From the NCBI GenBank assembly GCA_009996515.1, contig JAACZV010000008.1, forward strand, positions 122,861-186,860: 64,000 nucleotides of DNA. The letters are read 5' to 3'. How positions within the stretch are numbered: the stretch's first letter is position 1; every line of letters starts with the position of its first letter. The translations under genes and the position numbers were made by a program. This stretch comes from Comamonadaceae bacterium (lineage in GTDB: Bacteria; Pseudomonadota; Gammaproteobacteria; Burkholderiales; Burkholderiaceae_C). The notes beneath the pieces are model-generated. The model saw nothing but the letters and a program-made list of their open reading frames with translations, had not been told where the DNA came from and did not search any database. This document shows, piece after piece, positions 19,468 through 27,595 of the stretch.

Positions 19468-20368
19468 CCGGCGGCAGCGCCAGCCCGGCGATCAGCTCCC
19501 AGAGCCGCTGCGCCGCCGGGCTCAGCGAGCGTTGGCGGCGCCGGGCCAGCACCACCTGGCGGCTCAAGGCCGCTTCCAGCGGCACGGCGCGCAATGACCG
19601 GGAGTCCGGCAGCGGCAGGGACAGCGCCGGCAGCACCGACACGCCCAGCCCGGCCTGGACCATGCGAAACGCCGTCGCCGGATGGCCGACGTCGATGGCC
19701 ACCTGCAGCGGCACGCCGGCGCCGGCGAAGGCGCGCTCGATCAGCGGACGGCTGCCGGTGTGGCGATCCAGCAGCACCAGCGGCCAGCCGGCCAGGTCCG
19801 CGAGCCTCAGCATGGCCTGCTGCGCAAGCGCATGGCCGGCGGGGCAGACCAGCACGAAGCCCTCGTCGAACAACACCTGCTGCTCCAGCGCCGGGTCCGG
19901 CGCCTCGATGCCCACGATGACGGCGAAGTCCACCGAGCCGTCCAGCACGCGTTCGACCGCCTGCTGCTGGGACTGGTCGCCCAGCCGCACCTGGAGCTCG
20001 GGATAGCGCCGGCGCGCGGCGGCCAGCACCTGGGGCATCAGGCCGCCCGAGATGGTCGGCGCGCTGGCGACGTGGACGATGCCGCGCGCCGCCGCGGCCT
20101 GGCCCCGGGCCTCGTCCAGCACCGTGTCGAGCTCGCCGAGCAGGCGGCGCAGCGGGCCGACCAGGGCCTGGCCGGCGGGCGTCAGCGCCACCTCGCGCGT
20201 CGTGCGGTCCAGCAGCTTCAGGCCCAGCTCGGCCTCCAGCCCGCGAATGGCCTGGCTGACCGCGGGCTGCGACAGGCCGATGCTGTCGCCCGCGCGCCCG
20301 AAGCCCTCCAGGTCGGCCACGGCCAGCAGCACCCGCAACTGGCGCAGCGTGACGTGGGGAGAGGGCAT
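19454..20368 (-). CDS. LysR-family transcriptional regulator
   Basis: A 304-residue regulator with a winged helix-turn-helix at the N-terminus (TLRQLRVLLAVADLEGFGRA, then IGLSQPAVSQAIRGLEAELG) and a two-lobed periplasmic-binding-like effector domain from about residue 90. It is divergent from the SBF-like transporter gene with an 89-base gap holding an AT-rich dyad, the classic arrangement for a LysR regulator controlling its neighbour and itself. The effector is probably the transporter's substrate or a related compound, not identifiable from sequence. Its 3' end overlaps the LytTR regulator gene tail to tail by 14 bases. Confidence 0.92.
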   Translation of the reverse strand: MPSPHVTLRQLRVLLAVADLEGFGRAGDSIGLSQPAVSQAIRGLEAELGLKLLDRTTREVALTPAGQALVGPLRRLLGELDTVLDEARGQAAAARGIVHVASAPTISGGLMPQVLAAARRRYPELQVRLGDQSQQQAVERVLDGSVDFAVIVGIEAPDPALEQQVLFDEGFVLVCPAGHALAQQAMLRLADLAGWPLVLLDRHTGSRPLIERAFAGAGVPLQVAIDVGHPATAFRMVQAGLGVSVLPALSLPLPDSRSLRAVPLEAALSRQVVLARRRQRSLSPAAQRLWELIAGLALPPATCP

Positions 20369-20396
20369 GGCGGCTGGGTTGATTGATTGGCTAATT

Positions 20397-20419
20397 GGAT
20401 TAAATCATCCGATTAATCC
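20397..20419. promoter_or_regulatory. Probable LysR operator between divergent LysR and transporter genes
   Basis: GGATTAA (20397-20403) and TTAATCC (20413-20419) form a 7-9-7 inverted repeat inside a clearly AT-rich patch, in contrast to its 70% GC surroundings. A T-N11-A core typical of LysR sites can be read inside it. It lies 28 bases upstream of the lysR start and 38 bases upstream of the transporter ATG at 20458. Binding by this regulator is inferred from position. Confidence 0.55.
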
Positions 20420-20457
20420 ATTTCTCAAGCTGGACCCGATCCGGTGCAATGCGGCCC

Positions 20458-21462
20458 ATGAAACGACCCGCCTGGCTGCCCGACAACTTCGTGCTTGCGC
20501 TGCTCGCCAGCGTGGGCCTGGCCCTGCTGCTGCCCGCCCAGGGCCGCGGCGTCGCGCTGCTGGAGCGGCTGACCCAGGCCGCCATCGCGCTGCTGTTCTT
20601 CCTGCATGGCAGCAAGCTGTCGCGCCGCGCGGTGTGGGAGGGCCTGCTGCACTGGCGGCTGCACGCCGTCGTGTTCGCGGCGACCTTTCTGCTGTTTCCG
20701 CTGCTGGGCCTGGCGCTGCGGCCCTGGCTGGAGCCGCTGGTGGGGCCCACGCTTTATCTCGGCGTGCTCTTCATCTGTGCGCTGCCGTCCACGGTGCAGT
20801 CGTCCATCGCCTTCACGTCGGTGGCGCGCGGCAATGTGGCGGCGGCGATGTGCAGCGCCTCCACGTCCAACATCCTGGGCATGGCGCTGACGCCGCTGCT
20901 GATGGCCGCGATGGCGCGCTGGGTGGGCGGCGCTGCCGAGACGGGTGCGGTGCAACTGTCCTGGCACACCTTCGAGGGCATCGTCGGCATGCTGCTGCTG
21001 CCCTTCATCGCCGGTCAGGTGCTGCAGGGCTGGACGGGCGGCTGGGTGGCCCGGCACAAGGGCTGGATACGCTGGTCCGACCAGGGCACCATCCTGCTGG
21101 TCGTCTACGGCGCCTTCAGCGCCGCCACGGTGCAGGGCCTGTACCGCCAGCTGCCGCCGGCCACGCTGCTGGCGTTGCTGGGCATCTGCGCGTTGCTGCT
21201 GGCGCTGGTGATGCCGCTGCTGGTGCTGGTCAGCCGCCGGCTGGGCTTCTCGCGCGAGGACGAGATCGTCATCGTCTTCTGCGGCTCCAAGAAGACGCTG
21301 GCCAGCGGCGTGCCCATGGCGCAGATCCTGTTCGCCGGTCAGGCCGTGGGCCTGCTGGTGCTGCCGCTGATGGTGTTCCACCAGCTGCAGCTGATGGTGT
21401 GCGCGCCGCTGGCGCGGCGCTACGCGCGCCAGCGGCAAGGCGAGGCCGTCACGGCGGGTTGA
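20458..21462 (+). CDS. SBF-like (YfeH-type) putative sodium-dependent transporter
   Basis: A 334-residue inner-membrane protein with about nine to ten helices, related to the bile acid:sodium symporter superfamily through the SBF-like/YfeH branch. Characteristic stretches are AIALLFFLHGSKLSRRAVW near the start, the ALPSTVQSSIAFTSVARGN crossover motif at about 115-133, and FCGSKKTLASGVPMA at about 277-291. Substrates of the YfeH branch are poorly known. An ATG nine bases upstream (20449) is possible; 20458 matches the family start MKRPAW better. It is controlled, by position, by the divergent LysR protein. Confidence 0.88.
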   Translation: MKRPAWLPDNFVLALLASVGLALLLPAQGRGVALLERLTQAAIALLFFLHGSKLSRRAVWEGLLHWRLHAVVFAATFLLFPLLGLALRPWLEPLVGPTLYLGVLFICALPSTVQSSIAFTSVARGNVAAAMCSASTSNILGMALTPLLMAAMARWVGGAAETGAVQLSWHTFEGIVGMLLLPFIAGQVLQGWTGGWVARHKGWIRWSDQGTILLVVYGAFSAATVQGLYRQLPPATLLALLGICALLLALVMPLLVLVSRRLGFSREDEIVIVFCGSKKTLASGVPMAQILFAGQAVGLLVLPLMVFHQLQLMVCAPLARRYARQRQGEAVTAG

Positions 21463-21553
21463 AACGCACCGGTTCTGCGGGCCGAACGCCGGGCCTGCCG
21501 AAGGGCCGCCGCTCTGCCGGCGTTCAGCGCGGCAAGACTGGGCGAGGGGCGCC

Positions 21554-22330
21554 TTACTGCTCGACGAAGGCGCGCTCGATGACGTAGTCGCCCGGCGTCG
21601 TCGTGCTGCCTTCCTTGAAGCCGCGGATCTCCAGCATCTCCTTCATGTCCTTCAGCAGCGCGGGGCTGCCGCACAGCATGATGCGGTCTTCCTCCGGGTT
21701 CAGCGGCGGCAGGCCCAGGTCGGCCTGCAGCTTGCCGGTCTGGATCAGGTCGGTGATGCGGCCCATGTTCTTGTAGGGCTCGCGCGTGACCGTCGGGTAG
21801 TACAGCAACTGCTCGCTGGCGTACTCGCCCAGGAACTCGTGCTGATGCAGGTCCACCGTCAGATGGTCGTGGTAGGCCAGCTCGGCCACCTCGCGCACGC
21901 CGTGCACGACGATGACCTTCTCGAAGCGCTCATAGGTGGCCGGGTCGCGCACGATGCTGATGAAGGGCGCCAGGCCCGTGCCGCTGCCCAGCAGGTAGAG
22001 GTTCTTGCCCGGCAGCAGGTAGTCGATCAGCAGCGTGCCGGTGGGCTTGCGGCCCACGATGATCTTGTCGCCCGGCTTGATGTGCTGCAGCCGCGAGGTC
22101 AGCGGGCCGTCCGGCACCTTGATGCTGAGGAACTCCAGGTTCTCCTCGTAGTTGGCGCTGACGATGCTGTAGGCCCGCAGCAGCGGTTTGCCCGTCTCGG
22201 TCTTGAGGCCGATCATCGTGAAATGGCCGTTGGAGAAGCGCAAGGCCTGGTCGCGCGTCGTCGTGAAGCTGAACAGGCGGTCGGTCCAGTGATGGACGGT
22301 CAGGACGGTCTCTTCGTGGAAGGCACTCAT
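21554..22330 (-). CDS. fpr: Ferredoxin/flavodoxin--NADP+ reductase
   Basis: A 258-residue FAD enzyme that moves electrons between NADPH and ferredoxin or flavodoxin in the cytoplasm. The FAD-binding motif R-A-Y-S-I-V-S lies at about 53-59, and the NADP-binding GSGTGLAPFISI at about 117-128, followed by VVHGVRE. The C-terminus ERAFVEQ, an aromatic followed by a short tail, is typical of the bacterial subclass with a stacking residue near the flavin. It lies downstream of soxR on the same strand; in enteric bacteria fpr is part of the SoxRS response, so the proximity is suggestive. A CGGGTTAACCCG palindrome lies 16 bases before its start. Confidence 0.95.
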   Translation of the reverse strand: MSAFHEETVLTVHHWTDRLFSFTTTRDQALRFSNGHFTMIGLKTETGKPLLRAYSIVSANYEENLEFLSIKVPDGPLTSRLQHIKPGDKIIVGRKPTGTLLIDYLLPGKNLYLLGSGTGLAPFISIVRDPATYERFEKVIVVHGVREVAELAYHDHLTVDLHQHEFLGEYASEQLLYYPTVTREPYKNMGRITDLIQTGKLQADLGLPPLNPEEDRIMLCGSPALLKDMKEMLEIRGFKEGSTTTPGDYVIERAFVEQ

Positions 22331-22345
22331 GGGCGATGGAGTTGG

Positions 22346-22357
22346 CGGGTTAACCCG
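22346..22357. promoter_or_regulatory. 12-base palindrome upstream of fpr
   Basis: CGGGTTAACCCG is a perfect palindrome located 16-27 bases before the fpr start codon. Its size and position suit a regulator site, but it does not match the SoxR box nearby. Role unknown. Confidence 0.3.
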
Positions 22358-22399
22358 GTGATTTTCGCCGGGAAGTGGGAAGCGGCCGTCGCCCAGGGG

Positions 22400-22879
22400 T
22401 CAAGGCGTCGTTTCGATGCGCAGAAGCCTCGCGCCGGCGCCCTGCGCGGCGACCCGGTCCTGCGGGTTGTACAGGGCGCAGGACTTCAGCGACAGGCAGC
22501 CGCAGCCTATGCACCCCGTCAGCCGCTCGCGCAGCTGCTGCAGCGCGGCGATGCGCTCGTCCAGCAGCGGCGCCCAGTGGGCCGACAGCCGCGCCCAGTC
22601 CGCCTTGGTGGGCGTGCGGCCCTGGGGCAGCGTGGCCAGGGCCGCCTTGATCTGCGGCAGCGTCAGACCCACCACCTGGGCCGCGCGGATGAAGGCCACC
22701 CGGCGCAGCACATGGCGGGGATATTGCCGGTGCCCGCCGGCACTGCGGCTGCCGGCGATCAGGCCCTCGGCCTCATAGAAGCGCAGCGCGCTGGCCGCCA
22801 CGCCCGCGCGCCTGGCCAGCTGGCCGATGGAGAAGGGCGCCGCGGCGCTTGACTTCAAGTCCACTTGAACTTCGAGCAT
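22400..22879 (-). CDS. soxR: Redox-sensitive MerR-family activator SoxR
   Basis: A 159-residue regulator with a MerR-type helix-turn-helix (FSIGQLARRAGVAASALRFY at about 16-35), a dimerisation helix and the SoxR [2Fe-2S] signature: C123, C126, C128 and C134 in CIGCGCLSLKSC, followed by the family's NPQDR and GARLL. Outside the enterics SoxR responds to redox-active compounds and directly activates a few genes such as oxygenases and efflux pumps. The start at 22879 gives the usual N-terminal length. A perfect SoxR box overlaps codons 4-9, so the protein probably represses or tunes its own gene while activating the divergent gene at 22910. fpr follows 69 bases downstream. Confidence 0.95.
   Translation of the reverse strand: MLEVQVDLKSSAAAPFSIGQLARRAGVAASALRFYEAEGLIAGSRSAGGHRQYPRHVLRRVAFIRAAQVVGLTLPQIKAALATLPQGRTPTKADWARLSAHWAPLLDERIAALQQLRERLTGCIGCGCLSLKSCALYNPQDRVAAQGAGARLLRIETTP
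22849..22873 (+). promoter_or_regulatory. SoxR box with -35 element for the divergent gene
   Basis: TTCAAGT-CC-ACTTGAA (22854-22869) is a perfect dyad matching the core of the SoxR box. A good -35 hexamer TTGACT (22849-22854) abuts it on the side expected for rightward transcription. This reproduces the SoxR-promoter layout, with the operator filling the long spacer; the -10 that would follow around 22874 is weak. The box lies inside the first codons of soxR. Confidence 0.8.
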
Positions 22880-22909
22880 GGCGGCATGTTCCCACAGCAC
22901 CTGACCTCC

Positions 22910-23902
22910 ATGTCGACCCACACCACCGCCCCCGCCACGCTGGCACAACTGCACCATCTGCTGGACGCCGGCGCGGCGCTGGCGCCCACCTACCGCGGAC
23001 GGCTCAGCAACCACCTGCCCATGGCGCAACAGGCGCTGCTGGAGCTGGGCGCCTCGGCCGCGCGACTGCAGGCCTGGACGGAGCGCTACGAGACCCAGCT
23101 CGAGCCACGCGTCGCGGCCCGTCCGGCGGTCGTCACGCCCCGGCGCGACCTGGGGCGCCCCGACGCCGAGGCCGCCTGGCAGGCCCATTTCGCCGCACGC
23201 ATCGCCGAGGCCGGCGCCGCGGCCACGCTGCGCGAGGCGCTGCCCGTGCTGCTGGACGGCGCGGGCGCCATCGCCTTCCATGGGCTGATCCGCACGGCCC
23301 ATGCGGTGCTGGCCGGCCATGACGGCGAGCTCGCCTTCGGCCTGGCCCACTGGGCCGCCCATTTCCTGCCCCTGCCGACGCGGGCCGACGGCCCGCCGCT
23401 GGCGCTGGCCGACTGGCTGCGCGCCCTGCAGCAGCTGCCCCGTCCGGCCTACCCGGCCGGCAGCCTGATCAGCGGCCGCCTGCAGGCCTGGGCCGCGTCG
23501 CCCGAGTTCGCTGCCGTCGCCGGCCGCCTGCGCCACGACGCCGGCACGCTGCGCGACATCGCGCTGCTGGCGGCCCGCACCTACGCCGCCAGCGGCAACT
23601 TCACCGTGCTGCACCTGCTGACGGGCAGCCAGGCGATGAGCGTGCTGCAGCCCTGGTGGCCCATGCCCGAGCTGGCGCGCGGCTTCAGCGTCGCCGCCGC
23701 GGCCGGGCTGCTCGCCAGCGGCGCCGAGCCCGCGCTGCAGCTGGACCGCCCGCCCGGCCGCCCCTGGCAGGCGCTGATCGCCGCCGCCTGCGCGCAGGAC
23801 GACGCCCATGTCATCAAGCTCACGCATGCCGCCTGGCGCCTGGACCGCCGCTGGCCCGACCCGGCCTGGCGGCGCGCGGCGGAGCGAGCAATTCCAGTTT
23901 GA
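22910..23902 (+). CDS. Questin oxidase-like (DUF4243) protein, probable SoxR target
   Basis: A 330-residue cytoplasmic protein of the questin oxidase-like/DUF4243 family, whose fungal relatives carry out Baeyer-Villiger-type ring opening of anthraquinones. Family features include the opening LLDAGAALAPTYRGRLSNHLPMA, where the N-H-L-P-M-A motif is typical, the F-H-G-L-I-R-T-A-H-A segment, and a late G-N-F-T-V-L-H-L-L-T-G stretch with conserved histidines. The ATG at 22910 is preferred because the SoxR-type promoter would start transcripts just upstream of it. SoxR responds to redox-cycling quinones, so an oxygenase acting on such compounds is a coherent target. Substrate and reaction are not established. 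Confidence 0.75.
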   Translation: MSTHTTAPATLAQLHHLLDAGAALAPTYRGRLSNHLPMAQQALLELGASAARLQAWTERYETQLEPRVAARPAVVTPRRDLGRPDAEAAWQAHFAARIAEAGAAATLREALPVLLDGAGAIAFHGLIRTAHAVLAGHDGELAFGLAHWAAHFLPLPTRADGPPLALADWLRALQQLPRPAYPAGSLISGRLQAWAASPEFAAVAGRLRHDAGTLRDIALLAARTYAASGNFTVLHLLTGSQAMSVLQPWWPMPELARGFSVAAAAGLLASGAEPALQLDRPPGRPWQALIAAACAQDDAHVIKLTHAAWRLDRRWPDPAWRRAAERAIPV

Positions 23903-23944
23903 TGGATTTTACTTCCAGCTTGCTGGAAGTTCCAGTAAGCTGGA
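23893..23944. promoter_or_regulatory. Three TCCAG-N4-CTGGA operators before the XRE-cupin gene
   Basis: Three dyads of one design lie in 52 bases. TCCAGTTTGATGGA (23893-23906) has one mismatch; CTTCCAGCTTGCTGGAAG (23912-23929) is perfect over 8-base arms; TCCAGTAAGCTGGA (23931-23944) is perfect over 5-base arms. Centres are 21 and 17 bases apart. The third reaches the GGAGG ribosome site of the next gene, and the first overlaps the end of the questin-oxidase-like gene. They are most simply autoregulatory sites for the XRE protein that follows. Confidence 0.75.
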
Positions 23945-23947
23945 GGA

Positions 23948-24514
23948 ATGGACATCACGCAACGCATAGGCCGCCGCCTGCACGAGCTGCGCGCCGCCGC
24001 CGGCCTGTCACTGGAGGCGCTGGCCCAGAAGAGCGGCGTCAGCCGCTCCAACATCTCGCTGATCGAGCGCGGCCAGAGCAGCCCGACGGCGGTCGTGCTG
24101 GACAAGCTGTCGTCGGCGCTGGGCGTCAGCGTCGCGTCGATGTTCGAGGCTGCGGCGCCCGCCGCGCCACCGTCGCCGCTGGCCCGGGTGGCCGACCAGC
24201 CCGTGTGGAGCGACCCCGCCTCGGGCTATGTGCGCCGCAACGTGTCGCCGGCCGGCGCGTCGCCGCTGCAGCTGGTGGACGTGGTCTTCCCGGCCGGCCA
24301 GCGCGTCGCCTTTGAGACCTCGGAGCGCGATGCCGACATCCACCAGCTGGTCTGGATGATCGATGGCGTCATGGAGATCGCGCATGGCGGCGAGCAGTGG
24401 CGGCTGAATCCGGGCGACTGCCTGGCCATGCGCCTGGACGCGCCCGTGCGTTTCCACAATCCTGGAGCCAGTTCGGCGCGCTACCTCGTCGCCCTCACCG
24501 GAGCCTGCCCATGA
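23948..24514 (+). CDS. XRE-family regulator with cupin domain
   Basis: A 188-residue DNA-binding protein: an XRE helix-turn-helix at about 5-62 (LEALAQKSGVSRSNISLIERG), a linker, then a small cupin barrel at about 100-182 (DIHQLVWMIDGVMEIAHGG and NPGDCLAMRLDAPVRF). This HTH-cupin family (PuuR/SutR-like) usually senses a small metabolite and controls an adjacent catabolic or efflux gene. The ATG at 23948 directly follows GGAGGA. Its stop codon overlaps the start of the acetyltransferase gene (ATGA), so the two are translated together. Three dyads immediately upstream suggest tight autoregulation. Confidence 0.92.
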   Translation: MDITQRIGRRLHELRAAAGLSLEALAQKSGVSRSNISLIERGQSSPTAVVLDKLSSALGVSVASMFEAAAPAAPPSPLARVADQPVWSDPASGYVRRNVSPAGASPLQLVDVVFPAGQRVAFETSERDADIHQLVWMIDGVMEIAHGGEQWRLNPGDCLAMRLDAPVRFHNPGASSARYLVALTGACP

Positions 24515-25023
24515 TTCGAGAGCTGGATGGCGCCGAGGCCGCGGCGCGCGTGGACGAACTGGCCGAGGTGCTGCGCGACTGCGTGCAGGGCGGCGCCTCG
24601 GTGGGCTTCATGCTGCCGCTGGACGATGGCCGCTGCGAGGCCTTCTGGCGCGGGGTGGCGGCCGGCGTCGCGGCCGGCGGGCGCCACCTCTTCGTCGCCG
24701 AGGATGAGGTCGGCCGCATCTGCGGCACGCTGTCGCTGGTCACCGACATGCCCGACAACCAGCCGCATCGCGCCGATGTCGCCAAGATGCTGGTGCACCG
24801 CCGTGCGCGGCGCCGGGGCATTGCCGCGCGGCTGTTGCATGCGCTGGAGTTGCGGGCCCGCGAGCTGGGCCGCACGACGCTGGTGCTGGACACCGTCACG
24901 GACAGCGAGGCGTCGCGGGTCTACGAGCGGGCGGGCTGGCAGCGCGCCGGCACCATCCCGAGCTACGCGCTGATGCCGGACGGCACGCCTTGCTCGACCA
25001 GCTACTACTTCCGCCTGCTGTGA
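24511..25023 (+). CDS. GNAT-family N-acetyltransferase
   Basis: A 170-residue acetyl-CoA-dependent transferase. The fold core runs from HLFVAEDEVGRICGTLSLV (strands 2-4, about 66-84) to the acetyl-CoA loop M-L-V-H-R-R-A-R-R-R-G-I-A (about 94-106), where the Q/R-x-x-G-x-A motif appears as RRRGIA, and ends with V-L-D-T-V-T-D-S-E-A and V-Y-E-R-A-G-W-Q. The acceptor substrate is unknown. Because it is co-translated with an XRE-cupin regulator, it may modify and so detoxify the metabolite that regulator senses, which is an inference. No terminator is obvious before the ssb promoter region. Confidence 0.88.
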   Translation: MIRELDGAEAAARVDELAEVLRDCVQGGASVGFMLPLDDGRCEAFWRGVAAGVAAGGRHLFVAEDEVGRICGTLSLVTDMPDNQPHRADVAKMLVHRRARRRGIAARLLHALELRARELGRTTLVLDTVTDSEASRVYERAGWQRAGTIPSYALMPDGTPCSTSYYFRLL

Positions 25024-25206
25024 TCGCCGGGCGGCGGCCGGCGCGGCGCCGACGGTGGCGCACGGGAGCCTGATGACCCGGCCTGCCGCGCAGTTCCCAA
25101 AGCACGAAGGCAGGCGATAATCGGGCCAACTTCCGTGATAGACCGTCTAGATGGATAGCCGGGCGTTTTTCCCCGATGAACACTAGAGAAAGTGGAGATA
25201 GGCACT

Positions 25207-25731
25207 GTGGCTTCCGTAAACAAAGTGATCCTCATTGGCAACCTCGGCCGCGACCCCGAGGTGCGCTACAACCCCAATGGCGGCGCCTGGTGCACGATCA
25301 GTCTGGCCACCACCCGCAACTGGAAGAACCGCGAGACCGGTGAGCGCCAGGAAGAGACCGAATGGCACCGCGTCGTCTTCAACGACCGCCTGGCCGAGAT
25401 CGCCGGCGAGTACCTGAAGAAGGGCCGCCCGGTCTACGTCGAGGGCCGCCTGAAGACCCGCAAGTGGCAGGACAAGGAAGGCCGCGACACCTACACCACC
25501 GAGATCATTGCCGACCAGATGCAGCTGCTGGGCAGCCGTGACGGCGGCGGCGAAGGTGGCGGCGGCTACGAAGGTGGCGGCGGCTACGGCCGCGGCGCCG
25601 ACGACATGGGCGGTGGCCGCCCCGCGGCCCGCCCGGCCGCGGCACCGCGCCCGGCGCCCCAGCGCGCGCCGGCCCCGGCGCCCAAGGCGTCGACCGGCTT
25701 CGACGACATGGACGACGACATCCCGTTCTGA
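25207..25731 (+). CDS. ssb: Single-stranded DNA-binding protein
   Basis: A 174-residue protein that coats single-stranded DNA in replication, repair and recombination. The OB fold covers about 1-110 ([21 protein letters not shown]54-type aromatics in NWKNRETGE and EWHRVVF). It is followed by a flexible Gly-rich then Ala/Pro-rich linker and the acidic tail DMDDDIPF, which recruits partner proteins. The GTG at 25207 gives the family start (M)ASVNKV and has GGAG nine bases upstream; another GTG at 25192 is less likely. It stands alone: uvrA, its frequent divergent neighbour, is absent here. A strong terminator follows. Confidence 0.97.
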   Translation: MASVNKVILIGNLGRDPEVRYNPNGGAWCTISLATTRNWKNRETGERQEETEWHRVVFNDRLAEIAGEYLKKGRPVYVEGRLKTRKWQDKEGRDTYTTEIIADQMQLLGSRDGGGEGGGGYEGGGGYGRGADDMGGGRPAARPAAAPRPAPQRAPAPAPKASTGFDDMDDDIPF

Positions 25732-25751
25732 CCCGGGATCACCCCAGCACC

Positions 25752-25780
25752 AGGCCCGCGGCAATGCCGCGGGCCTTTTT
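25752..25780 (+). terminator. Rho-independent terminator after ssb
   Basis: AGGCCCGCGGC (25752-25762) pairs perfectly with GCCGCGGGCCT (25766-25776) around an AAT loop, followed by TTTTT. It lies 20 bases after the ssb stop. The remaining 200 bases to the next gene show nothing else clear. Confidence 0.95.
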
Positions 25781-25980
25781 GCTGGCCGGATGGCATTGCG
25801 CCGCCGGAAACGTGAGCATTGAACAGGGACCGGGCCTGGTGCGGGCCTCGCCGCCGCCACAGGGGCGAAACTAGGGCTTCCCCGTAGTAAGTACACAAGA
25901 ATCCCCGACGCCGTCGGGCGGCAGGCCCTGGCCAGAAGCGCCAGGCTGCCCCGACGGGGACAAAGCCAGGAAGACGCAGC

Positions 25981-27585
25981 ATGCGCGACAACGGACCCGT
26001 GACCCAGCAGGAATACGAAATCAGTGCCGACGCGCCTCTGGTATCGACCACCGACCTGCAGAGCCGCATCACCTATTGCAATCCGGCCTTCATCGCCGCC
26101 AGCGGTTTCGACCGCGATGAACTGCTGGGCCAGCCGCACAACCTGATCCGCCACCCGGACATGCCGGCCGAGGCCTTCCGCGACATGTGGGACACGCTCA
26201 AGAGCGGCGAGCCCTGGACGGCGCTGGTCAAGAACCGCCGCAAGAACGGCGACTTCTACTGGGTGCGGGCCAATGTCACGCCGGTGCGCGACAACCGCGG
26301 CATCTGCGGCTTCATGTCCGTGCGCACCAAGCCCAGCCGCGAGGAGATCCGCAGCGCCGAGACCTTGTACGCGCAGATGCGCGAGGAGTACCGCGCCGCC
26401 GGCGGCGGCAAGTCCGCCAGGCTGGCGACCCGCCTGCACCGCGGCGCGCTACAACGCGCCGGCTGGGTGGGCGTCAAGGCACGCCTGGCCCAGCATGCCG
26501 CGCTGCTGCAGGAGGCCGGCGTCGTGCTGGCCGCCGGCACGGCGGCGGGGGGCGTGGCGACGGCCGCGGTCGGCATGCTGGGCCTGCGCCCGGATGTCGC
26601 CGCCCTGGGCGGCGCCGCCCTCACGATGCTGCCGCTGCTGGCCTGGCTGCGCACGCGCAGCCGCCGCGTGCTGCTCGAGGCCACGCTGGCCGCCGAGCGC
26701 CTGGCCTCGGGCGACCTGACCCAGGACCTGCAGACCCGCCACACCGGCGCGCAGGGCCGGCTGCTGCGCGCGTTGGCCCAGCTCAAGGTCAACCTGCAGG
26801 CCGTCATCGGCGACGTGCGCCGCGAGGTGGACGGCGTCAACCTGGCCTGTTCCGAGATCGCCGCGGGCGGCGAGGACCTGGGCCGGCGCACCGAGCAGCA
26901 GGCCGGCAATCTGCAGCAGGCCGCCACCGCGCTGGAGCAGGTGGCCGCCACCGTCAAGCACACGGCCGACGGCGCCTCGCAGGCCAGCGACCTGGCCCGC
27001 GACACGGCCGCCGCCGCGCGCAACACCGGCAGCACCAGCGTGGCCGCCAGCCAGCGCATGGACGCCGTGCGCGAGGCGACGACGCGCATCAACGAGATCG
27101 TCGCGGTCATCGATGGCATCTCGTTCCAGACCAACATCCTGGCGCTGAACGCCGCCGTCGAGGCGGCGCGCGCGGGCGAGACCGGCCGCGGCTTCGCGGT
27201 GGTGGCGTCCGAGGTGCGCATGCTGGCGGGCCGCACCCGCGAGGCGGCCCAGGAGATCAAGAAGCTGGCCGAGGACTCGCGCAGCCGCGTCGACGAGGGC
27301 GTGCGCATCGTTGCCGACACCGGCCGCTCGGCCAAGGAGGCCGAGACCGCGGTGGACCGCATGAACGAGCTCATAGGCCGCATCAGCGTCGCCGTGCAGC
27401 AGCAGAGCGGCGGCATCAGCGAGCTCAACGGCAACGTGTCCCGCATCGACGGCTTCACGCAGCAGAACTCGGCCCTGGTCGAGCAGCTGTCGGCGTCTGC
27501 CATGTCGCTGGCGCATCGCGCCGAGCTGGTGACTCAGGCGGTGCGGGTGTTCCGGCTCAACGGCGGCAAGTCCCTGGCGGCCTGA
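25981..27585 (+). CDS. aer: Aer-like PAS-containing chemoreceptor
   Basis: A 534-residue receptor for energy or redox taxis. The N-terminal PAS domain (about 15-120) closely resembles the FAD-binding PAS of E. coli Aer, including [31 protein letters not shown] and the tryptophan in [11 protein letters not shown]. There is no periplasmic sensor domain, only a hydrophobic hairpin at about 177-222 anchoring the protein from the inside. The C-terminal signalling domain carries the hairpin tip [21 protein letters not shown], which contacts CheA/CheW. AGGAAG precedes the ATG. It stands alone; partner chemotaxis genes are elsewhere. Confidence 0.92.
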   Translation: MRDNGPVTQQEYEISADAPLVSTTDLQSRITYCNPAFIAASGFDRDELLGQPHNLIRHPDMPAEAFRDMWDTLKSGEPWTALVKNRRKNGDFYWVRANVTPVRDNRGICGFMSVRTKPSREEIRSAETLYAQMREEYRAAGGGKSARLATRLHRGALQRAGWVGVKARLAQHAALLQEAGVVLAAGTAAGGVATAAVGMLGLRPDVAALGGAALTMLPLLAWLRTRSRRVLLEATLAAERLASGDLTQDLQTRHTGAQGRLLRALAQLKVNLQAVIGDVRREVDGVNLACSEIAAGGEDLGRRTEQQAGNLQQAATALEQVAATVKHTADGASQASDLARDTAAAARNTGSTSVAASQRMDAVREATTRINEIVAVIDGISFQTNILALNAAVEAARAGETGRGFAVVASEVRMLAGRTREAAQEIKKLAEDSRSRVDEGVRIVADTGRSAKEAETAVDRMNELIGRISVAVQQQSGGISELNGNVSRIDGFTQQNSALVEQLSASAMSLAHRAELVTQAVRVFRLNGGKSLAA

Positions 27586-27595
27586 GGCCGGCCGT

